The notes under the pieces are model-generated. The model was not told the origin of the DNA. It was given only the letters and a program-made list of their open reading frames with translations, and made no database searches. DNA of 54,528 nucleotides, taken from positions 1 through 54,528 of the forward strand of contig JABMRT010000227.1 of assembly GCA_013202295.1 (NCBI GenBank), read 5' to 3'. The position numbers and the translations under genes were made by a program. This stretch comes from Candidatus Zhuqueibacterota bacterium (GTDB lineage: Bacteria > Zhuqueibacterota > QNDG01 > JABMRT01). Below, piece after piece: positions 24,383 to 33,221 of this stretch (positions are counted from its first letter, which is position 1; each line of letters starts with the position of its first letter).

Positions 24383-26554
24383 TCATTTGGTTAATAACAT
24401 CTTCATTGTTGCTGTATAATCCCCCATTTGTATCTGGTACAAATATATCCCAGAGGCCATACCATTGGCATGAAATTCAACTTTATAATGTCCAGTGGGC
24501 ATATTTTGATCAACATAAGTAGATACTAACCTGCCCAGAATATCATATACCCTTAAAGTGACGTGACAAGTTTTTTGCACATCAAATTCAATCTGTGTAG
24601 ATGGATTAAAGGGATTCGGATAGTTTTGTGAAAGAACATATCCTTTTGGTGATTCAATATTTTTTTCTTCAAATACTGTTGTAATTCCACCATTTGTTGT
24701 TCGGAGTATAGTACCATTGTTACCAACGGTATTACCAATATTTTCATCAACAAAAGAAACAGACATTAAATCTTCATCTGTTCCTGCCGATTGGATTTCC
24801 CAGGTTATTCCACCGTCTTTGGTATGCAGGATCATTCCATCGCTTCCCACTACAGAACCATTGTCCGCGTCGATGAAAGAAACTCCATAAAAATCTTCAT
24901 CTGTGCCGCTCGATTGAACTGTCCAGTTAGTCCCACCGTCATTTGTGCGAAGAATTGTTCCATCGTCACCAACCACAGTACCGGTATTAACATCGGTAAA
25001 GCAAACCCCATGCAAATCCTTAGTTGTCCCGCTAGACTGAGTAGTCCAGTTTTCTCCGCCATTAGTTGTACTCCTGATATATCCATTATAACCAACAATT
25101 GTACCAATATCATTATCTATAAATGACACATCGGTCAATGGATTTGTGTTACTACTGATGTAGCGTTCATTCCACGTTACTCCTCCGTCCTTTGTGATAG
25201 CGTAGCCCGCATAATCGATCCCGGTAATTTTGTAAACACCTACAGCGATGCATACATTTGCACTGGGTGATGAAACTCCGTTAAATGCGGCTTTATCATA
25301 ATTGTATGGAACATCCCAGGTATTTCCTCCATTGGTTGTGTGTAGAATCAAACCATATTCTGCTCCGTAAGGCATGAGTCCATCGCTATATGGATCCCCG
25401 CTAACAGCAAAACCATTATTTGCATCTGAAAAAGAGACGGCTTTCAAGTGATCATTAATTGAACCATTTGTAGTAGGAGAAGTGTATGATTGAGAAAGCC
25501 AGTTACTTCCACCGTCGGTAGTATGAAGGATGGTACCATTATGTCCTACCGCAGTTCCGACATTCTCATTTGTAAAACAAATCCCTCTTAATTTTCTTAC
25601 CGGCCCGGTTATTTGTGCATCCCAGGTTGTCCCTTCGTTAATAGTGCGGAATATTTGTCCAGCTGTACCAACAAGAGTGTTATGCGAAGCACCATAGAAA
25701 TTACCATCGCTGTCACCGACCTGATGATACCTTGTCCACAATGTCCCTCCTTCAGTAACCAGAACCACAGTAGCTGATTTACCAACTATTAAACAGTTGT
25801 TTATATTGGTAAAAGATACATCGTATAAATTATTTTCAGTTACTTGCATCAATGTCCAGCTTGTCCCGCCATCATTTGTAATGATAAACGTCCCGGCGGT
25901 ACCGACAGCAATCCCATTATTTGCATCCAGAAAAGAGACAGCTGTTAAAGATTTAGTAGTGCCGCTGCTTTGTTCAATCCAGGTATTCCCTCCATCTGTG
26001 GTCCGTATAACTTTCCCGGATGTACCCACAATTGTCCCTGTGTTAACATCAGTAAAGGAAACCGAGGATAAATTACCATACCATCCGTTTGGAACACCCT
26101 GCTGAGTTACCCAATTTTTTCCACCATCAATTGTTCGTAGAATAACTCCCATTACTCCAATTGTTGTTCCGTTATTCGCATCGGAAAAAGATACTCCATA
26201 CAGTGCATTTGTGGTGCCACTTGATTGAGCATCCCAGGTTTGACCACCGTCTTTTGTATTAAGAATTGTTCCATGATTTCCGACCGTGGTTCCGTTATTT
26301 GCATCGGTAAATGAAACATCATTCAGGTTCTCGTAAGTCCCGCTTTCCTGAGCTACCCAATTGTTGCCACCATCTGTGGTTCGTATTATCGTTCCATAAT
26401 TACCAACCGCGGTACCATTGTTAGCATCTGAAAATGATACTCCCTGAAGTGTATTTCCTTGGGGAAGAGGATTTTGCCAGAACCAACCCTCTTGAGCTTT
26501 CAGATTAACACTAAAAAAGAAATAAAATAATAAAAAGAAAGTTATTCGTTTCAT
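24383..26554 (-). CDS. secreted Ycf48-like double seven-bladed beta-propeller with T9SS tail
   Basis: 723 residues; signal peptide 1-20 (LKAQ), ribosome binding site AAAGGG. The body consists of 14 consecutive units of about 40-55 residues of the form VSFxDxNxGTxVGxxGTIxxTxDGGxxW, the Ycf48/BNR-type propeller blade. Fourteen fits two seven-bladed propellers; blades 7, 9 and 10 carry the largest changes. The last 90 residues are a T9SS sorting domain (SQNYPNPFNPSTQ to KMLLTK), so the protein is exported through the outer membrane and probably cell-surface attached. Proteins of this kind often act as adhesins or binding scaffolds; no catalytic residues are evident. Confidence 0.9.
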   Translation of the reverse strand: MKRITFFLLFYFFFSVNLKAQEGWFWQNPLPQGNTLQGVSFSDANNGTAVGNYGTIIRTTDGGNNWVAQESGTYENLNDVSFTDANNGTTVGNHGTILNTKDGGQTWDAQSSGTTNALYGVSFSDANNGTTIGVMGVILRTIDGGKNWVTQQGVPNGWYGNLSSVSFTDVNTGTIVGTSGKVIRTTDGGNTWIEQSSGTTKSLTAVSFLDANNGIAVGTAGTFIITNDGGTSWTLMQVTENNLYDVSFTNINNCLIVGKSATVVLVTEGGTLWTRYHQVGDSDGNFYGASHNTLVGTAGQIFRTINEGTTWDAQITGPVRKLRGICFTNENVGTAVGHNGTILHTTDGGSNWLSQSYTSPTTNGSINDHLKAVSFSDANNGFAVSGDPYSDGLMPYGAEYGLILHTTNGGNTWDVPYNYDKAAFNGVSSPSANVCIAVGVYKITGIDYAGYAITKDGGVTWNERYISSNTNPLTDVSFIDNDIGTIVGYNGYIRSTTNGGENWTTQSSGTTKDLHGVCFTDVNTGTVVGDDGTILRTNDGGTNWTVQSSGTDEDFYGVSFIDADNGSVVGSDGMILHTKDGGITWEIQSAGTDEDLMSVSFVDENIGNTVGNNGTILRTTNGGITTVFEEKNIESPKGYVLSQNYPNPFNPSTQIEFDVQKTCHVTLRVYDILGRLVSTYVDQNMPTGHYKVEFHANGMASGIYLYQIQMGDYTATMKMLLTK

Positions 26555-26629
26555 GATAGTACCCTTTCTTTACTTAAGGTAATACTCGGCTAACCTAAGT
26601 TTATATACCCAATACCTCAATTTTTTATA

Positions 26630-26715
26630 TGGCTTATATTAGCCATATGCTTTTGGCTTAAATAAGCCATTTTTATTCGGAGAATGCTAAATATTTATAT
26701 GGCCAATATAAGTCA
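26630..26715. promoter_or_regulatory. three palindromic operator-like sites
   Basis: TGGCTTATATTAGCCA (26630-26645), TGGCTTAAATAAGCCA (26654-26669) and TGGCCAATATAAGTCA (26700-26715) share the consensus TGGCTTAWATAAGCCA. The second is a perfect palindrome, the first has one mismatched pair, and the third is degenerate. Centres are 24 and 46 bp apart, about two and four helix turns. They lie between the divergent starts of the Ycf48-like gene (26554) and the four-module lipoprotein (26923), upstream of the latter's promoter. They look like binding sites for a dimeric repressor or activator that is not encoded nearby. Confidence 0.6.
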
Positions 26716-26842
26716 TTTTTCATATTTGTCCAATACAATTTGTTTATCTAGACACGGGTCTTTTATTGTATTCCATTGCTTGGTGTTTGAACGAAGGCGC
26801 ACTTGTTGAGGACAATATCCACAGAATCTGACAAAATTTTAC

Positions 26843-26871
26843 TTGAGATTTTGGGTGAATCATGTTATGTT
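26843..26871 (+). promoter_or_regulatory. promoter of four-module lipoprotein gene
   Basis: TTGAGA (26843-26848), 17 bp, TATGTT (26866-26871). The hexamers are identical to those at 17809-17837 and the spacers share ATTT and TGAATCAT, suggesting a common factor or a common origin. Confidence 0.62.
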
Positions 26872-26922
26872 GTACTCACGTGTAAACCTAAAAGAATCAA
26901 AATAAAACAGGTCAGGTATATC

Positions 26923-28437
26923 ATGAAAACAAAAATCATCATCCCAATATTTATACTACTCGTTGCATTCTTGAGCTGTTCGAAGGATAATGGGGTTGAG
27001 CCTGAGTCCATTAAGAGCGCGATCAAGGGTGAAATTACACTTACGGGTGAGTGGCCAGTCACACCAGAAGATGTGCGCATTGTAGCTGCCAAGAAATTCC
27101 CGCTTACCTCCATTGATGATCTGGATTTTGGAGAATCCATCCCCGATGGTGTGGATACCTATTCCTACACCTATTATCTCAAGCATGGCGAATATCAAAT
27201 GGTGGGTGTGGCCTGGCGTGAACAGGGTGGTAGTTGGGCATTAACCAGCGTATGCGGTCTCTATTTTGTGGATGGCGATTCTCTGAATCCCGGAGGGGTC
27301 ATCATACCCACGGAGACTTCGATTGTTGAGGGGATTGACATGGCTGTGGACCGATCCAAGGCGCGGCGGACGAGTACATCCGAGGTCACGGGAACCGCCA
27401 CATTCTACGGCGCATGGCCGGATTCATTTACAAGCGCGATTGTGATGGCATCCATTAAAGATCCCCTGTCTGAATCTTTCTCTATTCTGGATTTAAGCTA
27501 CAGCGCACCAATTACAAGTGGAACCGAAACTTTTGAATATGCGGTAGGGGTGGCGCCCGGTTTGTACAAGTCGCAGGGTGTGATCTTCTTAAAAGAGAAT
27601 GAGCCCATTACATTGGATGATATATACTATACACAAAATATTGGCGGGCTTGTCATTCAGGATTTGGATATTGGAAATGGTGAAATAGTGGAAGGCCCGG
27701 ATTTTGATTTGCAATTGAGTCCGATCACAAGCGCGATTACGGGCACAATCCAATTCAGCGGTGAATGGCCGGAAACGGCTGAGGAAATTCGTATAGTCGC
27801 ATCGACTGCTTTTCCTCCCTCATTAGAAGAGATGATTGTGGGTGAGGAGCTTCCTGCGGATGTGGAGTTGTATAATTACCGATTTGATCTCAGGCCCGAC
27901 ACATACAAGATTGTGGGTGTGGTCTGGCGGGCGGCAGGCACTCAATTTGATCTGTTGAGTGTGTGCGGTGTGTACTTCGCGGGCACGGATACACTGGCTC
28001 CAAGCGAGGTGGTGATTCCGAATGACACCTCTTTGATACAGGATATTAATATTCGCGTGAACAGATCGAAGGCGCGTGTGATCACAGATTCGCGCATCAC
28101 AGGATCCATTACATTTGATGGGGACTGGCCCACGGATATCACAGACATGCGTTTGATTGCCACGACCCGTTTCTCACTCTTCCCGCTTGAGCTGCCGTCT
28201 TTGTTTGACCTCAGCTTTAGCGAAACCATGCCGGTGGGTGTGGAATCGATCGATTATGTGATCAAGGCGTTTCCGGCGACCTATGTGGCCACAGGTGTGA
28301 TTTTCTTCCGTGAGGGACAAACCCTGTCGATTAATGATATTCTTTATTCGGCTGAGGTTAACGGATTGGCAATAGAAGATTATACTGTGGAAAGGGATTC
28401 AACGGTGATTGGTCCGAATTTCGAGATCGAATTCTAG
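26923..28437 (+). CDS. lipoprotein of four alternating beta-modules (A-B-A-B)
   Basis: 504 residues from the ATG at 26923; earlier in-frame ATGs overlap the promoter. Lipobox FLSC (Cys at about 19). Two module types alternate. Type A (about 30-150 and 268-390) has GEITLTGEWPVTPEDVRIVA / GTIQFSGEWPETAEEIRIVA, GVAWRE or GVVWRA, SVCGLYF / SVCGVYF, and ends RSKARxxxxSxxTG. Type B (about 150-268 and 390-504) has GTATFYGAWPD / GSITFDGDWPT, GVIFLKENEPITLDDIYYT / GVIFFREGQTLSINDILYS, and ends EGPDFDLQ / IGPNFEIE. Each module probably forms a transthyretin- or Ig-like sandwich. I do not recognise a named family. No enzyme motif; likely a surface structural or binding lipoprotein. Confidence 0.75.
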   Translation: MKTKIIIPIFILLVAFLSCSKDNGVEPESIKSAIKGEITLTGEWPVTPEDVRIVAAKKFPLTSIDDLDFGESIPDGVDTYSYTYYLKHGEYQMVGVAWREQGGSWALTSVCGLYFVDGDSLNPGGVIIPTETSIVEGIDMAVDRSKARRTSTSEVTGTATFYGAWPDSFTSAIVMASIKDPLSESFSILDLSYSAPITSGTETFEYAVGVAPGLYKSQGVIFLKENEPITLDDIYYTQNIGGLVIQDLDIGNGEIVEGPDFDLQLSPITSAITGTIQFSGEWPETAEEIRIVASTAFPPSLEEMIVGEELPADVELYNYRFDLRPDTYKIVGVVWRAAGTQFDLLSVCGVYFAGTDTLAPSEVVIPNDTSLIQDINIRVNRSKARVITDSRITGSITFDGDWPTDITDMRLIATTRFSLFPLELPSLFDLSFSETMPVGVESIDYVIKAFPATYVATGVIFFREGQTLSINDILYSAEVNGLAIEDYTVERDSTVIGPNFEIEF

Positions 28438-28460
28438 TCCTGATTCCATATAAAATATTG

Positions 28461-28498
28461 AACTCCATGTTGAAGGGATCTCTTTTCGGCATGGAGTT
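28461..28498 (+). terminator. intrinsic terminator
   Basis: AACTCCATG (28461-28469) and CATGGAGTT (28490-28498) form a 9-bp stem, with the T-run TTTTTT directly after it (to 28502). It ends the plus-strand lipoprotein transcript, between convergent genes. Confidence 0.8.
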
Positions 28499-28528
28499 TT
28501 TTATTTGTCCAAAATATTCAGAATAAAA

Positions 28529-30682
28529 CTATTTCAGCAGAATCATTTTTCGAATGTCTGTGAAGGCGGAGGTTTGCAGTTTGTAGAAGTACAATCCGGC
28601 GGATAGAGAGGTGCCATCCACATTCACTAAATGCGAACCTTTGGATTTGAACTCATCTAAAAGAATGGTGACGCGCTGTCCTTTAATATTATAAAGAGAC
28701 AGGTTGACCTGTTCATCCTTGGGTATCGAGAATTTAATCCGGGTGGATGCATTGAATGGATTGGGATAGTTCTGATTTAACGACCACGTTTCAGGTTGGA
28801 CTTCATGATCCGGCACAGCATTCGAGATTTCCATCAGCGATACATTGTCCACAAATACATTCCCATCTGTGGCGCCACAATTAAATACCAGGGTGGTGTT
28901 TAAATCCATGGGATCCATCATTTCGAAATCATATGTGAAATGCTGTATGAATGGCCGCAAGAATGACGGGCTAATTTGACCATAATTTGTATTGGGGGGA
29001 TTCTCATTAATGAGGATTGCCTCCACGGTTCGATCTGCATCAGCATATGCGTCAAATTCAAAACGATATTGTTTCCCCAGAACGAGTCCCACGCTTGTCT
29101 GCCTCAGTTGAACATTGGACATCAAATCGCTACCCTCTGAGATTTGAATGCGATACTGTCCTTGATTGTCGATGGTGCCCCATGCGATCGCAGAGCCGGG
29201 TTGAAGCAGGGTCCAATTCTGGTCGCCCTGCGAAAAATCCCCATTCAGAATAATATTCTCACCCGGCTGGAGAAACCGTGTTTCCACCCGCACTTCATTC
29301 GATCCGCTGCTTTCAATGCCCACAGGGTCCACCGCAGTGACCGTGAAATACCAGGCCTCGCTATTATCCAGTCCGGTTAGATAAAGGTGCGTTTCGTCGG
29401 TTTCGGCAAGCAATGTGGTTGGGCTGGATATCGTGTCACCGTAGACACGGTAAACATCCACATCAGGATCGCCGAACTTGTTGAAGATGAGCACGACACC
29501 CGCACTCTGCGGTTCGGCCATAAGGTAGGGCGCCTCCATCATGCCCTCCCACTCATATCTGCGGATGCGATTGCTTGAAATCTCCAGATCCATCTCAAAC
29601 AGCACATCACCCTCCGGATTTACTTCGCAGGCGAATGAGGGTGGCCAGTCTGCCCAGTTGATAAAGGTGTTGCCGTTCGGCAGGCGCTGGGCATTACCCA
29701 TCATACCGGATTGAATATCCGGATCATATCGAAACTCCCACACCTTTTCAGCAGTCATGGCAACAGTATCCAGCTGATACTCTACAGCCCGAGCAAATGA
29801 GGGACTCCGGTGGTTGCCATTGTCAAAGACCGTGTAATGGTTGGGGTGTCCTTCAACAGGTCGGGCATGATGCTGATAGGAGATTTCATACGGATCGTTT
29901 ATAAAATCGAACTGATTGTGTCTTCCGCCCAGTCGCCAGATGATCTCTCCAGTGTCATGATTGATCTTCGTGACTTCATCCAAATGGCGGCTTGAGATGA
30001 TAATATGGTCATCGAAATCCACGGCAATGGAATTCATATGCACATAATCGATATTGCTGCTATGAAGATTTTCATGCACAGCATCCGAGATGTCGAAGTG
30101 ATCCCAGCTTTGCCACTCGAAAACCACGTTTCCATATGCATCCTGTTCCTGCACGTGATTGCCAAGTACTGTGGCACTCGGGTGGCCTCCTGTGACAATC
30201 TGACTCATGTCCACCGTTTGCGGATCCAGACAAATAAAGAATCTGTGACCATTCGGAGTGATGAGCAATTCGTGTGCGTCTGTGAGATAATTGCTGCTGC
30301 ATTGCAAGGTGTCGATCTGGTTGTAGTGCTGGTCAAACACAATGTAATATCTCTGCTGATAGAAAAAGGCGATGAGAAGATTACCTGGCTGCACCCGGAA
30401 TTCGCCGCTTCCATTGCTATGGCTGGGGAATCGGCGATAAAATGCCGGCGTGCCGTCGTTTTCAAGAATCACAAGATAATTGCCAAGATCCCCAAAAGTT
30501 GATCCGAAAAAGATTTTTCCGGGAGCGGTTTCACCGTACTGGAATGTCTGAATGTCAGGGAAATCGCTTGGTACAGTTACACCATTGATTGTTCGGATTT
30601 GTCCGGATTGTGATCCACTGATGAAAATAAAGAATGAAAGGAGAAGAAATAAAATCGAGTGTCTGGTCACATTATCCAACAC
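28529..30682 (-). CDS. T9SS-exported aryl-sulfotransferase-like propeller, paralogue A
   Basis: 717 residues; last gene of the 26-kb array, starting 3 bp after paralogue B's stop (GTG start; GTG 30670 is an alternative), so translationally coupled. Signal peptide 1-26, ASST propeller 33-390, fibronectin III-like 390-470, a galactose-binding-like domain (NGDFSQGDQNW, 480-620), T9SS tail 634-717. In the Arylsulfotransferase families, His/Asn/Arg residues line the propeller channel and one His takes up sulfate. Here DAHELL (135-140), HMNSI (215-219), QHHAR (270-274) and MGNAQR (328-333) recur at about 55-80 residue steps, one per blade. SSRHLDEV (230-237) and RLGGRHNQFDFINDP are also present. 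No N-terminal Ig-like domain. Confidence 0.85.
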   Translation of the reverse strand: MLDNVTRHSILFLLLSFFIFISGSQSGQIRTINGVTVPSDFPDIQTFQYGETAPGKIFFGSTFGDLGNYLVILENDGTPAFYRRFPSHSNGSGEFRVQPGNLLIAFFYQQRYYIVFDQHYNQIDTLQCSSNYLTDAHELLITPNGHRFFICLDPQTVDMSQIVTGGHPSATVLGNHVQEQDAYGNVVFEWQSWDHFDISDAVHENLHSSNIDYVHMNSIAVDFDDHIIISSRHLDEVTKINHDTGEIIWRLGGRHNQFDFINDPYEISYQHHARPVEGHPNHYTVFDNGNHRSPSFARAVEYQLDTVAMTAEKVWEFRYDPDIQSGMMGNAQRLPNGNTFINWADWPPSFACEVNPEGDVLFEMDLEISSNRIRRYEWEGMMEAPYLMAEPQSAGVVLIFNKFGDPDVDVYRVYGDTISSPTTLLAETDETHLYLTGLDNSEAWYFTVTAVDPVGIESSGSNEVRVETRFLQPGENIILNGDFSQGDQNWTLLQPGSAIAWGTIDNQGQYRIQISEGSDLMSNVQLRQTSVGLVLGKQYRFEFDAYADADRTVEAILINENPPNTNYGQISPSFLRPFIQHFTYDFEMMDPMDLNTTLVFNCGATDGNVFVDNVSLMEISNAVPDHEVQPETWSLNQNYPNPFNASTRIKFSIPKDEQVNLSLYNIKGQRVTILLDEFKSKGSHLVNVDGTSLSAGLYFYKLQTSAFTDIRKMILLK

Positions 30683-30685
30683 AGT

Positions 30686-33124
30686 TTACTTCATTAGAAT
30701 CATTTTTCGAATTTGAGTGAATGAATCTGTTTCGAGCTTATAAAAATAGAGTCCGCTGGGCCAATCTGATCCATCCACCGAAATATCATAGGTTCCAGCT
30801 GCTTTTAATCCGTCCAGAACTGTATGGATGCGCTGTCCCCGAACATTGAAAACAGAAAGAAGGATATCCGCATCCATCGGATTTGTGAACCGGATTGTGG
30901 TTGCTGGATTGATAGGATTTGGGTAATTCTGATTCAGGCTCCAATCCTCCGGCATGAGGATGACGTCATCCACAGCGGTGGTGACTTCGGCCAGGGAGAC
31001 GTTGTCAATATACACATCGACATCCGATCCACCGCATGCGAATCCCAAAATGGTATTGAAATCATTGGGATGTTGCATCTCAAAGTCATAAGAAAAATGC
31101 TGAGAGAATGGACGAAGGAAGGATGGCCCATTTTGACTGTAGTTATCATAGGGAATGGCATTTCGTACCACTGCGGCTTCGATGGTGCGGTCCGCATCGG
31201 CGTAGGCGTCAAATTCGAGACGGTAATGACGACCAGTCAAGAGCTCCATGGATTCCTGATAGAGAAGCACTTCCATCATATCCTCTCCGCCAGACGCAAT
31301 ATCCACATGGTAGTGTCCGTCATCATTTACCCGGCCTCTCGCATCCGCCTGACCTGAATCCTCGAAACGCCAGAAATTCCGACTGTTGGAGAAATTGCCG
31401 TTACGCACGATATTTTCCCCCGGCTCGAAGAAATTGGTTTGTACCATATAGGAATTAGAGTACCCGCTTTCAATGCCCAATGATGAGACGGCAGTCACTC
31501 GAAAATAGTAATTTAAATTGTCGAGCAGGGTTGTGATAAAAGCATGGGTTTCTGTGCTGGTTGTGATCAATGTGGTCGGATTCGGTGTCGGTCCCCCGTA
31601 AATCTTGAAGTGATCCACATCTGGGTCGCTAAACTTATTGTAGATCAGTGCCACGCCGTTGTTGTGAGATTCGGCAATCAGGTAGGGAATCGCGCTTATT
31701 CCTTCCCATTCGTATCGCCGTGTTCGATAACTCGACAGGCCCGATATTTCAAGATCCATCACCACATCTCCCTCAGGTGTCACTTCAACAGCATGTCCCG
31801 GCGCCCAATTCGAATAGTCGATGAAGGTGTTGCCGTTGGGCAGTCGCTGTGTGTTCCCCATCATTGAGGAGTATTCATCCACCACATGTTCCCACACCAT
31901 TTCCGCGGTCATGGCCTCGGTGTCCAACTTATATTCCACACCCCTTGAATACTGCGGACTGTGATAATTGCCGTTATCAAACACTGTGTATCGATCCGGA
32001 TGACCGGGAACAGGTCTCACGTGATGCTGGGCCGTGAATCGATCCGGATCATTGATGAAATCGAATTCATTGTGCACGCCGCCCAACCGCCAGATAAACT
32101 CACCGGTCTGCCGGTTGATTTTACTCACCTCTCCCTGACTTCGTGCAGAGACAATCAAATGCCCATCATAATCCTCAGCGATTGAGTTTATGTGCACCGG
32201 ATCCCCGGAACTGCCATGGATTGCATCCCAGGTATTGTAATGGTCCAGACTGATCCATTCAAAGATCACGTTTTTATTGAGATCCAGCTCTTGTACAATA
32301 TAGTTCTGGCCCTGTGTACCCAGAATTAAAGCGTGGCCATTCTCCAGAATCTGCAACTCATGTGAGTCGGTTCTGTAGCCATGACCGGCCTTGATTGTAT
32401 CGATCTCGGTATAAGTTTCATCCAATACAATATAATGCAGATCTGAGTAGGAGTAAGCAGTAAGTACGCCGGTGGGCTGCACACTAAAGTCGCCCATGCT
32501 TTTATCGCCCTGCCAAGCATACTTTCGGTAAAAATAGGGCGATCCATCTTCATTCAGAATGAAAATATAACCACCAAGATTTCCGAATGTGGACGCGAAA
32601 AAGATCTTGCCTGGGGCGGTTTCGCCATACGTATTGAGTGTAATCACCGGGAAATCGCTTGGCACGGATACGCCATTGAAGGATTGTACCTGTCCCACAG
32701 TGGAATATGGATCTATTACGGATTCCGGCACATTTGATTGATCAAGTATTTGAGAATCCAGAAAGGATTCAGAAGCGCTTGAAATCACATGGAATTCCCA
32801 GGAAAAGTCCGTTCGCCCTGATAAATTTACATTGATGTCGTCACCCGCGCTGAAGGATTCCGAAGGTTTAAAAATGATGACTTCGGGATCATCGGAATAA
32901 ACGATCTCACCCGTCACCGGATTGCCGTATTTCTCTAAAGAAAAATGAACATCGCCCGGTTGAACAGGCGACGCGAAACAAACAATAATCGTCGCGGCCA
33001 GAGGCGCCCATCGGGTGGATGGTTTGGGGTAGAGGTAGCGTATGTCATCTGGTAAAGTCGTGGTGTGGCTGATGGCAGTCCATAACAGTAAAACGAGGAG
33101 AATCAGGTGTCGACAGGTTTTCAT
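30686..33124 (-). CDS. T9SS-exported aryl-sulfotransferase-like propeller, paralogue B
   Basis: 812 residues; ribosome binding site GGAAG. Unlike A it has an N-terminal Ig-like domain (25-115: IRYLYPKPSTRW to DDINVNLSGRTDF). The propeller (150-500) keeps DSHELQ (H255), VHINSI (H311), QHHVR (H367) and MGNTQR. It lacks the VDMSxxVxGG loop found in the others, and reads SARSQGEV where A has SSRHLDEV, so one conserved Arg-His pair is lost. YGETAPGKIFFASTFGNLG is nearly the same as in A, making A and B the closest pair. Fibronectin-like, galactose-binding-like (NGNFSNSRNFW) and T9SS (LNQNYPNPINPA) parts follow; the sorting motif has NPIN in place of NPFN. Confidence 0.85.
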   Translation of the reverse strand: MKTCRHLILLVLLLWTAISHTTTLPDDIRYLYPKPSTRWAPLAATIIVCFASPVQPGDVHFSLEKYGNPVTGEIVYSDDPEVIIFKPSESFSAGDDINVNLSGRTDFSWEFHVISSASESFLDSQILDQSNVPESVIDPYSTVGQVQSFNGVSVPSDFPVITLNTYGETAPGKIFFASTFGNLGGYIFILNEDGSPYFYRKYAWQGDKSMGDFSVQPTGVLTAYSYSDLHYIVLDETYTEIDTIKAGHGYRTDSHELQILENGHALILGTQGQNYIVQELDLNKNVIFEWISLDHYNTWDAIHGSSGDPVHINSIAEDYDGHLIVSARSQGEVSKINRQTGEFIWRLGGVHNEFDFINDPDRFTAQHHVRPVPGHPDRYTVFDNGNYHSPQYSRGVEYKLDTEAMTAEMVWEHVVDEYSSMMGNTQRLPNGNTFIDYSNWAPGHAVEVTPEGDVVMDLEISGLSSYRTRRYEWEGISAIPYLIAESHNNGVALIYNKFSDPDVDHFKIYGGPTPNPTTLITTSTETHAFITTLLDNLNYYFRVTAVSSLGIESGYSNSYMVQTNFFEPGENIVRNGNFSNSRNFWRFEDSGQADARGRVNDDGHYHVDIASGGEDMMEVLLYQESMELLTGRHYRLEFDAYADADRTIEAAVVRNAIPYDNYSQNGPSFLRPFSQHFSYDFEMQHPNDFNTILGFACGGSDVDVYIDNVSLAEVTTAVDDVILMPEDWSLNQNYPNPINPATTIRFTNPMDADILLSVFNVRGQRIHTVLDGLKAAGTYDISVDGSDWPSGLYFYKLETDSFTQIRKMILMK

Positions 33125-33221
33125 AATTGGCTTCCGAAATTTTAATTTTGGACGTTTCGAATGTGGGATATGTTGACAGGAACCGAACTTGTTGTCCAGT
33201 GATGCGAAACGAAACGCTTAT

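Noticed and set aside
24700-26470. Short recurring motifs of about 130 bp
   Set aside because: They encode the Ycf48-like propeller blades and are explained by the protein.
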